From the NCBI GenBank assembly GCA_028279995.1, contig JANQMQ010000701.1, positions 1 to 8,941 of the forward strand: a stretch of DNA of 8,941 nucleotides, given 5' to 3'. This document shows positions 1 to 6,742 of the stretch, in pieces (position 1 is the first letter of the stretch; each line of letters starts with the position of its first letter). A program made the translations under genes and the position numbers. A model generated the notes under the pieces. It was not told where the DNA came from, ran no database searches, and worked only from the letters and a program-made list of their open reading frames with translations. Source of the stretch: Candidatus Phaeomarinibacter sp. Lineage in GTDB: Bacteria > Pseudomonadota > Alphaproteobacteria > CGMCC-115125.

Positions 1-30
1 GAGTGCCTGCAGCATCGCCTGGCGGCAAGC

Positions 31-1788
31 CTAGGCTGTGCGGCGACGTTGCATGCGTGCGCGGGGAAATGCGAGGCGAACCGTTGTCCCCTCGCCGACT
101 TCAGACTGGATGGTGAAACCACCACGCTGGAGTTCTGTCAGGGCCTTGGCGATTGCGAGCCCGACACCTGCGCCGGAGGGACGGCCTTCGAGGCTTCCGC
201 CGGTGCGTTCAAACGGACGCATCAGACGCGCAATTTCCTGCGGCGGAATGCCCGGACCGTTGTCCTTGATTTCCAGCCAAACGGTCAGATCATCCGCACC
301 ACCATCAATGTCTACGCTTTCGCCAAGCGGCGAATACTCAATGGCATTGGCAAGAATGCTCGCCAGCGCCTGGCCCGCGGCGCGGGCGTCGGCGATGGCC
401 ATGGGCAGATCATCGCTGACATGGTTTTGAACAACGATGCGGCCATCACGGGCCTGTGGCTCCAGTGTGCGAACGGTGTCAGCGGCGATTGGCAGCAAAC
501 GCGTTTCTTCCAGATCCATTTCCACATTGCCGGCTTCAATTTCCGACATGCGCAGGACGTCGGTCACGATGCGCAAAAGGGTCTTGCCGCTGTCGCCGAT
601 CATGTTGGCGTAGTCCGAGTACCGTCCGTTACCGATCGGGCCGAAAGACTGGTCACGGATGACCTGCGAAAATCCAATAATGCTGTTCAGAGGTGTGCGC
701 AGTTCGTGGCTCATGCTGCGCAGAAAAGCGGATTTGGTGCGGCTGGCGGACTCCGCCATCTCGCGGGCGTCCGCCATCACCAGATCTGCTTCATGGCGTT
801 CGGTCACGTCACGGGTTACGGCAACGAGACTGATATCAACAGACGTGCCGGTCGCACGCATGCGGGTCTCAAGATATCGGACTGATCCATCAGGATTGGT
901 GACGGAGAACTCGACCGATGTCTCGCCGCCGCGCCGCAGGGCGTTTGAAACGGCTTCGGCAATAGAGTTCTTGAATTCGGGCCCGGCAACGTCGGAAAGC
1001 TGCATGCCGAGCAGTTTGTGCGGTGAGATATTCAAGAGGCGGCTGCTGGCAGGTGTTGTGAAAAGGACCGTGCCATCAATCGCATGACGGGTAATCAGGT
1101 CACTGGCGTTGTCCGCGACGATGCGATAGCGAGCTTCCTCGCTGTCGGCGGCATCTTCGGCGCGCTGATAGGCGACCTGGGTGCGCATGGCGAGAGCGCA
1201 GGCATAGACGATGGCAGCCACAATCGAGACCATCCGCACGAGGAACGGGTCAAGGCCGGACAGATGCGTCGGCGGCAGGCTCGCCCCCAGAGACAGCCAG
1301 ACGAGGACTGAAAAGACAGTGGCGGCAATTGAAGCTGCCGTGATCGCGCTTTTGCGGTTGGCGGACAAGGCCGCTTCCATCGGCACGATGGCGAGCCAGA
1401 AAATCGCCGGCGAATCGACTCCGCCTGTCCACAGGCACAGCCACCCGATCAAAAGAGCAAAGAACGTGGAGGACAGGGCGTATGATGCGGCAAGCTGGCC
1501 TGTCAGGCGCAGATAGATGCCAGGGAGTGCGGTGGCAGCAAGGAGTGCAAAGGCGCCGGCGGCAAAGACCTCCATCCCGCCTGTGACAACCGCGAACAGA
1601 AAAGCACCCGCGAGGCCCAGGACCCCGCCGGTGGTGTGCTGCCGGATAAAGGATGCGTGGCGCCTCATCTGCCGCGGACGACCACGGACGCTGAGATGCA
1701 CCTGCCAGTCAGCAATCTGCACGCTTGTTTCCCCTGTTTGTTCCGGCAAGCGCTTAGGCCGCCGTCCAAGTGCAATGGTCCCCGCCAT
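31..1788 (-). CDS. divJ: DivJ-like membrane PAS sensor histidine kinase
   Basis: A 585-residue membrane histidine kinase, expected to autophosphorylate on His and pass the phosphate to a DivK/PleD-type receiver. Seen: about six hydrophobic segments (near residues 54-71, 73-90, 98-120, 127-142, 148-168, 182-201), a PAS domain (about 216-330), an H-box with phospho-acceptor His361 (SMSHELRTPLNSIIGFS), N-box around Asn481 (NAIEYS), G1 DNGPGIP at 509-515, and G2 GAGVGL at 539-544. The N-terminal block with TGGVDSPAIFWL and PMEAALSANR resembles the DivJ sensor region, which is why I use that symbol; it is a family-level call. The open frame extends to 2028, but those first 80 residues look non-coding. 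ATG at 1788 is chosen; it has only a weak GGGCGAG upstream. ATG at 1668 (MRRHASFI, 545 aa) is an alternative, because DivJ similarity begins there. The gene diverges from the lipoprotein gene. Catalytic boxes deviate somewhat from consensus (E rather than K in the N-box; no LHGG after G2). Confidence 0.8.
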   Translation of the reverse strand: MAGTIALGRRPKRLPEQTGETSVQIADWQVHLSVRGRPRQMRRHASFIRQHTTGGVLGLAGAFLFAVVTGGMEVFAAGAFALLAATALPGIYLRLTGQLAASYALSSTFFALLIGWLCLWTGGVDSPAIFWLAIVPMEAALSANRKSAITAASIAATVFSVLVWLSLGASLPPTHLSGLDPFLVRMVSIVAAIVYACALAMRTQVAYQRAEDAADSEEARYRIVADNASDLITRHAIDGTVLFTTPASSRLLNISPHKLLGMQLSDVAGPEFKNSIAEAVSNALRRGGETSVEFSVTNPDGSVRYLETRMRATGTSVDISLVAVTRDVTERHEADLVMADAREMAESASRTKSAFLRSMSHELRTPLNSIIGFSQVIRDQSFGPIGNGRYSDYANMIGDSGKTLLRIVTDVLRMSEIEAGNVEMDLEETRLLPIAADTVRTLEPQARDGRIVVQNHVSDDLPMAIADARAAGQALASILANAIEYSPLGESVDIDGGADDLTVWLEIKDNGPGIPPQEIARLMRPFERTGGSLEGRPSGAGVGLAIAKALTELQRGGFTIQSEVGEGTTVRLAFPRARMQRRRTA

Positions 1789-1876
1789 CTCGCCCAATAC
1801 GGGCGATATGGATGAAGTCGGCCGCCAGTCTCGCGCGACAGAGTTAAGGAAGGTGAAACTGCCAAGAATTTCTGCA

Positions 1877-1893
1877 GCATTTGAGACAAATGC
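1877..1893. promoter_or_regulatory. 7-bp inverted repeat, possible operator
   Basis: GCATTTG and CAAATGC form a perfect inverted repeat around the 3-base centre AGA. It lies 89-105 bases upstream of the chosen start of the DivJ-like kinase, a plausible position for an operator. No T tract follows it on either strand, so a terminator is unlikely. I do not recognise a regulator for it, and a 7-bp repeat can arise by chance. Confidence 0.25.
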
Positions 1894-2045
1894 CGTCTTT
1901 GGCCGTTCGCGAAATCGTGTTTTGAGCAGACTTGCCGCATTGCAAGAAAAGCTCGCGCGGCATAATGTTGGGCACGTCCGTTGCAGAAGTCTTAACAAGA
2001 CACTGACGGGTGCTCCGATCTGGCACAAAGTTTAAGGATTTTTCG

Positions 2046-2122
2046 CTCAAACGCTGACTGTTTGAGGGTGATCCGAGACAGGATCGGGCACTGACAGGAC
2101 ACCTGGTAACTGATTTCCAGGT
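2046..2122 (+). other. Three tandem stem-loops in the leader of the lipoprotein gene
   Basis: Three perfect inverted repeats follow one another. CTCAAAC (2046-2052) pairs with GTTTGAG (2060-2066). GATCC (2070-2074) pairs with GGATC (2081-2085). ACCTGG (2101-2106) pairs with CCAGGT (2117-2122). All lie 90-165 bases before the chosen start of the lipoprotein gene, so they would sit in its 5' leader if transcription starts upstream. No T tract follows any of them. It could be a structured leader, a small RNA or a set of protein-binding sites; I cannot assign a riboswitch family. Confidence 0.35.
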
Positions 2123-2210
2123 CCCAAAGGCGCTGAAAATGCTGCCGGGGGCCAGTATGGGGGCGACACGCATGGCCTATTTCGCATCACAGACACCGGC
2201 GCATACACGT

Positions 2211-3254
2211 ATGTCAAAGTCTTCCGGAATTATCGCCGTCGCAGGCCTGAGCCTGGTTCTGGCCGGCTGCATTGGTACCGACAAGCCAAATGTTGCCGCG
2301 GTTCAGCCGCAGGCGGCGCCCGCACCAGTTGCAGCACAGCCCTACCAGGTCGCAAGCGCGCCGGTGGTCCTTTCAGATGGAACTCTTGTGCCTATTCCGC
2401 GGGCAAAGCCTGCCATCGCCGGCAAGCCTCTTGATACTGTGACACGGGCAGATGCCCAGGCTGCGACGCCGCTGGATGGCCCCAAGGGTCTGGTTGAAAA
2501 AGCAGCTGCCTATCGGGCGTTTGATGCAGCAATCGACGAGCTTGCCAGCCGCAAGTTCAAATCACCGCGCGACGTGCGTGCCGCGCTCGACTCCCTGCGT
2601 CCGCATGATCCGGCCAAGCTCGGTGAGGGCTGGGTCGCCAACAGCGCATTCCTTGCGTCCACGCAGCCTGATTTCGTGGCGGCTCTCAATGCAGCCGTGA
2701 AGCGTGACGGTAAGCAGGCTGTCCTGGCGCAACTCAAATCTGGCACCGGCGTATGGATGTTTGCCGGCTCGCAGAAGGCACGGTCTGTGGTGGTGGCTGA
2801 TGCTGCAACTGCATACCAGAAGCTTACGGGCCTTGGTCAGCGTTTCCTGACAACCGCTGTTGAGTTCCAGCGCACCCGTTGGGGTAGCTATGAGCCTGCT
2901 GCACCTTTCTCCGTATCACCACAGTTTGCGGCCGCGGAAGTTGGTGGTGCCGGTCTTGGCAACATTCTGGCCGAACTGGCAGGGGTAACTGAAGCGCACG
3001 CCGCAGCGCCGGTGATGCAGCGCATTCTGGCAATTGCCGGACATATTGCGCTTGAGGAATCCGAAGCCAGCGCGGCCGTTTCGCTGGTACAGAACCGTGA
3101 CCTGTCACGGTGCACACGGTTTGCACGGCTCAACCTGAACCAGTGTCTGGCCGCCGCACACTTCCCGTCCGAGGAAGCATATTGCACCGGCAAGCATGCG
3201 GTTAACGAAATAGCCTATTGCTGGGCGACGTATCTTCCGGCTGCCGCCAAGTAA
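2211..3254 (+). CDS. Predicted lipoprotein of unknown function with four C-terminal cysteines
   Basis: A 347-residue predicted lipoprotein. The chosen ATG at 2211 gives a compact signal peptide with a hydrophobic core and the lipobox LAGC, so Cys20 would be lipidated after signal peptidase II cleavage. An Ala/Pro-rich stretch (about residues 29-60) looks like a flexible linker from the membrane. The rest is mostly helical in appearance, with an unusual region rich in aromatic residues. The last 50 residues hold four cysteines (301, 312, 325, 337) in a pattern close to C-x10-C-x12-C-x11-C, suited to two disulfides in the periplasm. I do not recognise the family and propose no function. In-frame ATGs at 2172 (preceded by GGGGG) and 2139 (preceded by AAAGG) have better ribosome-binding sites than 2211 and would add 13 or 24 residues before the signal peptide. 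The gene stands alone and ends at a strong terminator. Confidence 0.75.
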   Translation: MSKSSGIIAVAGLSLVLAGCIGTDKPNVAAVQPQAAPAPVAAQPYQVASAPVVLSDGTLVPIPRAKPAIAGKPLDTVTRADAQAATPLDGPKGLVEKAAAYRAFDAAIDELASRKFKSPRDVRAALDSLRPHDPAKLGEGWVANSAFLASTQPDFVAALNAAVKRDGKQAVLAQLKSGTGVWMFAGSQKARSVVVADAATAYQKLTGLGQRFLTTAVEFQRTRWGSYEPAAPFSVSPQFAAAEVGGAGLGNILAELAGVTEAHAAAPVMQRILAIAGHIALEESEASAAVSLVQNRDLSRCTRFARLNLNQCLAAAHFPSEEAYCTGKHAVNEIAYCWATYLPAAAK

Positions 3255-3282
3255 TACCGGCTCAGCCAACGATCCAATCCAA

Positions 3283-3311
3283 GGCGGCTTCTGCGGAAGC
3301 CGCCTTTTTTT
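3283..3311 (+). terminator. Rho-independent terminator of the lipoprotein gene
   Basis: GGCGGCTTC (3283-3291) pairs perfectly with GAAGCCGCC (3296-3304) around a 4-base loop, giving a GC-rich 9-bp stem followed directly by seven T (3305-3311). It lies 28 bases after the lipoprotein stop codon. It should separate that gene from the histidine kinase that follows. Confidence 0.93.
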
Positions 3312-3415
3312 GGTCCACAAAGCCCCAAAACACCGCAAACGATTTCCTAACACTGTCGTGGTTAGTCTGACATTGGGTCATTTCGATCTGTGCATGGGAT
3401 AGCTTGGGGCTGCAA

Positions 3416-5080
3416 ATGCCGGTTGGAACACGCGAGGGCATTGATGCGCTCGTAAAAGGGTTGGATAGCCTTCGCGTCGGCATCATCGTTTTTGATGCTG
3501 CAGACCAGCTTGTCTATTGCAATGACCACTTCCGCTTCATCTTTCGCGGCCTTGAGGACCTGGATCAGCTCTCAGGCATTACATTTGAAGATCTGCTGAG
3601 ACAGCTGCTTGAAAACGGCGAGTTTGCCGGCGCGCTTGCCATCAATGACCCTGAGGAATGGCTTCGGGATTCGCTCGCTCATCATCGGTCACGCGACTGG
3701 GCACCGCGGATCGAGCGGCTTGCGGATGGCCGCTGGATGGAAGTGAAATGCCGCCCGATGGATGACGGTGGCGCCATCGTTCACTGGAACGACGTCACCA
3801 GCCTCATGCACACCCAGCTGCGGTTTGAGGCAGCGATTGAAAGCACGGCGGATGGTTTTGCCGTATGGGATCAGGCTGACAGGCTGGTGCTTCACAATCG
3901 GGTCTTTGCCCGCATCCACCGCGCAACGTCAGACCGGCTGAAGCCGGGCACGACCTTCAGAACATTCATGACCGAGACAGCTCAGTCAGGGATATTTGAC
4001 GACGGAGAGCATCCGGAAGAATGGGTGACCCGCCGTATGGAGAAGCACAGCCTTCCTGTTGGCCAAAGCACCTTGCGGCACCGGGACGGGCGCTGGTTCC
4101 TGATGCGCGACCGGCATACCCGGGAAGGCGGCAGGGTCACGGTCTTCACCGACATTACGGAACTGAAGGAACGCGAACGCCAACTGATAGAGCGCGGACG
4201 CACCCTCCAATACACCGTACACGAACTTGAAATGAACAGCGCAAAGCTTGAAGACCAGGCCTCGAACCTTGTGGATGTGGCAGAGAAACTCGATTCAGCA
4301 AAGTCTGCCGCTGAGCGTGCCAACGAAAGCAAGACATCTTTCCTACGCAATATGAGCCACGAACTGCGGACACCGCTGAACTCCATCATCGGTTTCTCGG
4401 AAGTTCTTGAGCAGGAATTGTTCGGCAAGCTGGGCAATGAGCGCTATCTCGACTACGCATCAATGATCAATACGTCAGGCGGCCACCTGCTCTCGCTGAT
4501 CAACCAGATTCTTGACCTCTCGAAGATCGAAGCCGGCCGCTATGAACTTGTGCGCCACCCGTTTGACATTCGGGAGATCATCGAGGATTGCGGCGAACTG
4601 CTGAGGCCGCAGGCCAAGGCCGGGCAGATCACTATTGATGTGGAGATGCCAGAAGACGATTGCGAACTGGATGCTGACGACACCGCAATCCGCCAATGTG
4701 TGCTCAATCTCATGTCCAATGCCGTGAAGTTCACGCGTGAAGGCGGTTCCGTCTCGGTGCGTCTTGAAGATAAGGGCGACATGGCGCTTCTCATCGTCAG
4801 CGATACCGGCATTGGCATTGCTCCCAATGATCTGCGGCGTGTGATGATCCCTTTCGAGCAAGTGGATTCAACGTTCGCTGCAGGCAAACAGGGCACTGGT
4901 CTCGGCCTGCCTATCGTCAAATCTCTCGTTGAGCTTCATGGCGGTTCCATTGAGCTTGCCAGCACGCTGGGTAAGGGGACGACGGTTACGGTGTGGCTCC
5001 CCAAGGAGGCAAGCGAGCCGAAGATCAGCCAACAGAACGGTACACCGGGTTACGGTCTCATTGCCTCTCCCTCGCACTAG
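3416..5080 (+). CDS. Soluble two-PAS sensor histidine kinase (PleC-like)
   Basis: A 554-residue hybridless sensor kinase with no membrane segment or signal peptide, so it should act in the cytosol or at a protein complex. Seen: two PAS modules (about residues 12-130 and 135-250; both end in W/F-x-D-V/I-T), a coiled-coil linker (about 250-305), an H-box with phospho-acceptor His315 (RNMSHELRTPLNSIIGFSE), N-box around Asn435 (NLMSNAVKFT), G1 DTGIGI starting at residue 464, F-box PFEQVDS, and G2 GTGLGL starting at 493 followed by LVELHGGS. All catalytic boxes are canonical, so it should be active. The H-box and following helix match the PleC/DivJ group, but classical PleC is membrane-bound, so I give no symbol. 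ATG at 3416 has GGGG six bases upstream; a TTG at 3404 would add four residues. A small inverted repeat CTAAC/GTTAG (3347-3365) lies upstream. No receiver domain or response regulator gene is in the window. Confidence 0.9.
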   Translation: MPVGTREGIDALVKGLDSLRVGIIVFDAADQLVYCNDHFRFIFRGLEDLDQLSGITFEDLLRQLLENGEFAGALAINDPEEWLRDSLAHHRSRDWAPRIERLADGRWMEVKCRPMDDGGAIVHWNDVTSLMHTQLRFEAAIESTADGFAVWDQADRLVLHNRVFARIHRATSDRLKPGTTFRTFMTETAQSGIFDDGEHPEEWVTRRMEKHSLPVGQSTLRHRDGRWFLMRDRHTREGGRVTVFTDITELKERERQLIERGRTLQYTVHELEMNSAKLEDQASNLVDVAEKLDSAKSAAERANESKTSFLRNMSHELRTPLNSIIGFSEVLEQELFGKLGNERYLDYASMINTSGGHLLSLINQILDLSKIEAGRYELVRHPFDIREIIEDCGELLRPQAKAGQITIDVEMPEDDCELDADDTAIRQCVLNLMSNAVKFTREGGSVSVRLEDKGDMALLIVSDTGIGIAPNDLRRVMIPFEQVDSTFAAGKQGTGLGLPIVKSLVELHGGSIELASTLGKGTTVTVWLPKEASEPKISQQNGTPGYGLIASPSH

Positions 5081-5231
5081 CTACCGGTAAAGCCGGTCTC
5101 GCCTCACTCCCCTCCCTGCCTCTCCCTTCCTGCCAGCATCTCTGCGATGGGTGACATATGCTCCGATGCGTGGTGGAGTAGAGTTGACCCACAAGATAGT
5201 GCGGCACCCAAAAGAATGGGACACACCCACG
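5081..5231 (+). other. C-rich, G-poor gap, possible Rho-dependent termination zone
   Basis: After the kinase stop codon the plus strand becomes strongly pyrimidine-rich and poor in G (about 5095-5145, with runs such as CTCCCCTCCCTGCC). A small stem ACCGG/CCGGT lies at about 5084-5098 with no T tract after it. C-rich, G-poor RNA just past a stop codon is what Rho loading sites look like. The second half must contain the PPK2 ribosome-binding site, but none is strong. I see no intrinsic terminator. Confidence 0.3.
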
Positions 5232-6113
5232 ATGGCAAGCAAAAAGACTGATGCCGGCAATGGCGGGGGCAAGAACAGCGCCACAGCCGACATTCATTAT
5301 GAGGATCAATTTGCGGTGTGGCAGCCGAACGGGTTCCGGCTGGCAGATGTCCCGGATGATGCGTCTGTAAGCACCGACACCTATGCCGATGCTCTGAATG
5401 CTCTTCAGGATGAATTGCGAGAGCTGCAACTTGCCTTCCTCTACAACAAGCTCAAGGGCATTATCGTTTTTGAAGGTTGGGACGCCGCAGGCAAAGGTGG
5501 TGTGATCCGGAGAATGACAAGCGTGATGGACCCGCGTGCTGTTCGCGTCTGGCCCATCTCGGCGCCGGACGAACGCGAGCGCGAGGAACACTATCTGCAG
5601 CGGTTCTGGCGACGCCTCCCGCCCAACGGGGAGCTGGGAGTCTTTGACCGCTCCTGGTACGGACGGGTTCTTGTAGAGCGCGTGGAGGAATTTGCCACGC
5701 GGGAGGAATGGGGACGTGCCTATACCGAGATCAACTCTTTTGAGTCATCGCTTGCATCGGACGGTTTCCGGCTGGTGAAGATATTTCTCCACGTGGGGCA
5801 TGATGTGCAGGCACAGCGGTTCCGCGACCGGCTTCACGATCCACTAAAGCAATGGAAGCTGACGCCGGAGGACCTAAGAAACAGGGGCAGACGGGCATCG
5901 TATGAAGAAGCCGTAGAAGAAATGGTACGCCGGACATCGGCACCGAACGCGCCCTGGCATGTGGTCCCTGCAAATGACAAGAAGTTCGCCCGTCTTGCCG
6001 CCATTTCCACAATTGTGCGCTCTCTGGGCGCCGGCATTGACTTCAAGCCACCTGCCCTAAGCCCTGAGTTTCTCGCCCAGGCCAAGAAAGAGCTTGGGCC
6101 GGACAAGAAGTAG
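5232..6113 (+). CDS. ppk2: PPK2-family polyphosphate kinase
   Basis: A 293-residue single-domain PPK2 enzyme, which transfers phosphate between inorganic polyphosphate and nucleoside mono- or diphosphates in the cytosol. Seen: Walker A GWDAAGKGG (residues 82-90), the Walker B-like motif with FDRSWYGRVLVERV (138-151), a lid-like segment with R-F-x-D-R and KQWKL (196-210), and a C-terminal PWHVVPAND block (241-249). These are the expected PPK2 landmarks, and the length fits a single-domain member. The WYGRVLVERV form and the region around it resemble the polyphosphate:AMP phosphotransferase (class II) branch more than the PA0141 type, but substrate cannot be settled by eye. The ATG at 5232 is chosen because the upstream in-frame GTG (5151) and ATG (5166) add low-complexity sequence unlike the family. 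The Shine-Dalgarno is weak (GGGA, 12 bases away). The first 20 residues are Gly/Lys-rich and probably disordered. Confidence 0.92.
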   Translation: MASKKTDAGNGGGKNSATADIHYEDQFAVWQPNGFRLADVPDDASVSTDTYADALNALQDELRELQLAFLYNKLKGIIVFEGWDAAGKGGVIRRMTSVMDPRAVRVWPISAPDEREREEHYLQRFWRRLPPNGELGVFDRSWYGRVLVERVEEFATREEWGRAYTEINSFESSLASDGFRLVKIFLHVGHDVQAQRFRDRLHDPLKQWKLTPEDLRNRGRRASYEEAVEEMVRRTSAPNAPWHVVPANDKKFARLAAISTIVRSLGAGIDFKPPALSPEFLAQAKKELGPDKK

Positions 6114-6206
6114 CTAAAGTTTTATGCAACTTCGTTCCGAGTTGTAACAAAGCAGTAGACCAGGCCTTAGGCATGTCGTGCACTCGTGCGCCTATGTGGG
6201 CCATTT

Positions 6207-6220
6207 GATCAAATTTGATC
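6207..6220. promoter_or_regulatory. 14-bp perfect palindrome, candidate operator
   Basis: GATCAAATTTGATC is its own reverse complement. It overlaps a second palindrome, TTTGATCAAA (6204-6213), so the heptamer TTTGATC occurs twice in direct orientation ten bases apart. It sits in an AT-rich patch of the gap between PPK2 and the DUF5330 gene, 131 bases before the latter's start. One helical turn between half-sites suits a dimeric regulator. I do not recognise the regulator; it does not match the FNR/FixK pattern TTGAT-N4-ATCAA. Confidence 0.4.
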
Positions 6221-6332
6221 TATTTGCTTTGCAACCTCACAACACCCTCGCGCCTACCCTCACGTCATGATTAGACGCATTGCCGTCTGACGAACCGGGC
6301 CGGACAAATCGGACCAGCGAGGCAGATGGCGC

Positions 6333-6348
6333 AACCGAGGGGTCGGTT
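6333..6348 (+). promoter_or_regulatory. Hairpin holding the Shine-Dalgarno of the DUF5330 gene
   Basis: AACCGA (6333-6338) pairs with TCGGTT (6343-6348) around the loop GGGG, ending two bases before the ATG at 6351. The only good Shine-Dalgarno candidate (GAGGGG, 6337-6342) is this loop plus two stem bases. An upstream copy CGAACCG (6291-6297) is also complementary to CGGTTCG (6344-6350), so two mutually exclusive pairings exist. Any regulatory effect is inference. Confidence 0.4.
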
Positions 6349-6350
6349 CG

Positions 6351-6734
6351 ATGCTTGTTTTGAGAATTGCATTCTGGATTGCTGTTGTTGCAGTGCTACT
6401 GCCGACCGCGCCCAACATTTCCTCATCCGATGGCGCCGCGCAGGCGGCTGCGGGAAGCCCTGCCCAGACAGACGAGCCATTTGATGCTGGTGCAGCCGTT
6501 GATATGGCCATGAGCACGGGGTCTGACGTTCTGAGTTTCTGCGAGCGGAACGAAGCGGTTTGCGAGACAGTCGCGAATGGTGGATCGCATGTCTTCAACC
6601 AACTGATTTTCTATACCGGCGAGGCCATGAGCTGGGCCACACAGGCGCTCATTGACGCCCGCCAAGCAGAAGGTGGTGCACCGGCAATCCAGGCCGCGCC
6701 CGCTGCACCAGTGGCACAGGCCCAGGGTGCTTGA
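6351..6734 (+). CDS. DUF5330 family small exported or membrane-anchored protein
   Basis: A 127-residue protein. The first 20 residues form one hydrophobic segment (LRIAFWIAVVAVLLP) serving as signal peptide or N-terminal anchor, with the remainder outside the cytosol. A short helical core carries two cysteines in F-C-E-R-x4-C (Cys64 and Cys71), the pattern I associate with the alphaproteobacterial DUF5330 family. The two cysteines could form a disulfide or bind a ligand. The C-terminal 20 residues are Ala/Pro-rich and probably disordered. Molecular function of the family is unknown to me. The ATG at 6351 has GAGGGG eight bases upstream, within a hairpin. The gene has its own gap upstream with a palindrome, and a strong terminator downstream, so it is probably monocistronic. 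From memory, DUF5330 genes often neighbour sufE in Rhizobiales, as here. Confidence 0.78.
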   Translation: MLVLRIAFWIAVVAVLLPTAPNISSSDGAAQAAAGSPAQTDEPFDAGAAVDMAMSTGSDVLSFCERNEAVCETVANGGSHVFNQLIFYTGEAMSWATQALIDARQAEGGAPAIQAAPAAPVAQAQGA

Positions 6735-6742
6735 CGAATAAG

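Larger units (their letters stand above)
1789..2210. other. Divergent intergenic region with several inverted repeats
   Basis: This 422-base gap separates the minus-strand kinase from the plus-strand lipoprotein and must hold both promoters unless either gene starts further out. I see no convincing sigma-70 box pair. It contains a 7-bp perfect inverted repeat GCATTTG-AGA-CAAATGC at 1877-1893, about 90 bases upstream of the kinase start, and three stem-loops at 2046-2122 (separate entry). Open frames cross the region on both strands, but they have no recognisable protein features and are extensions or shadows of the flanking genes. Confidence 0.5.

Noticed and set aside
1..30. Possible start of another minus-strand gene (ATG at 15-13) just after the kinase stop
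   Set aside because: Only five codons are inside the window and there is no clear ribosome-binding site, so it cannot be supported.
49..885. 278-residue open frame on the plus strand opposite the kinase
   Set aside because: It is antisense to the conserved kinase domains, and its sequence shows no recognisable domain; it follows from the codon bias of the real gene.
1789..2028. Eighty additional N-terminal residues for the DivJ-like kinase, with a start at 2028
   Set aside because: The stretch has no similarity to the family, is rich in Arg and Cys without pattern, and lies upstream of the membrane region where DivJ similarity begins.
5058..5591. 177-residue open frame on the minus strand
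   Set aside because: It overlaps the PPK2 start and the gap before it, has no recognisable features, and is antisense to conserved PPK2 residues.
6204..6220. FNR/FixK-type binding site
   Set aside because: The site has TTTGATC half-sites, but not the TTGAT-N4-ATCAA arrangement needed for that family.
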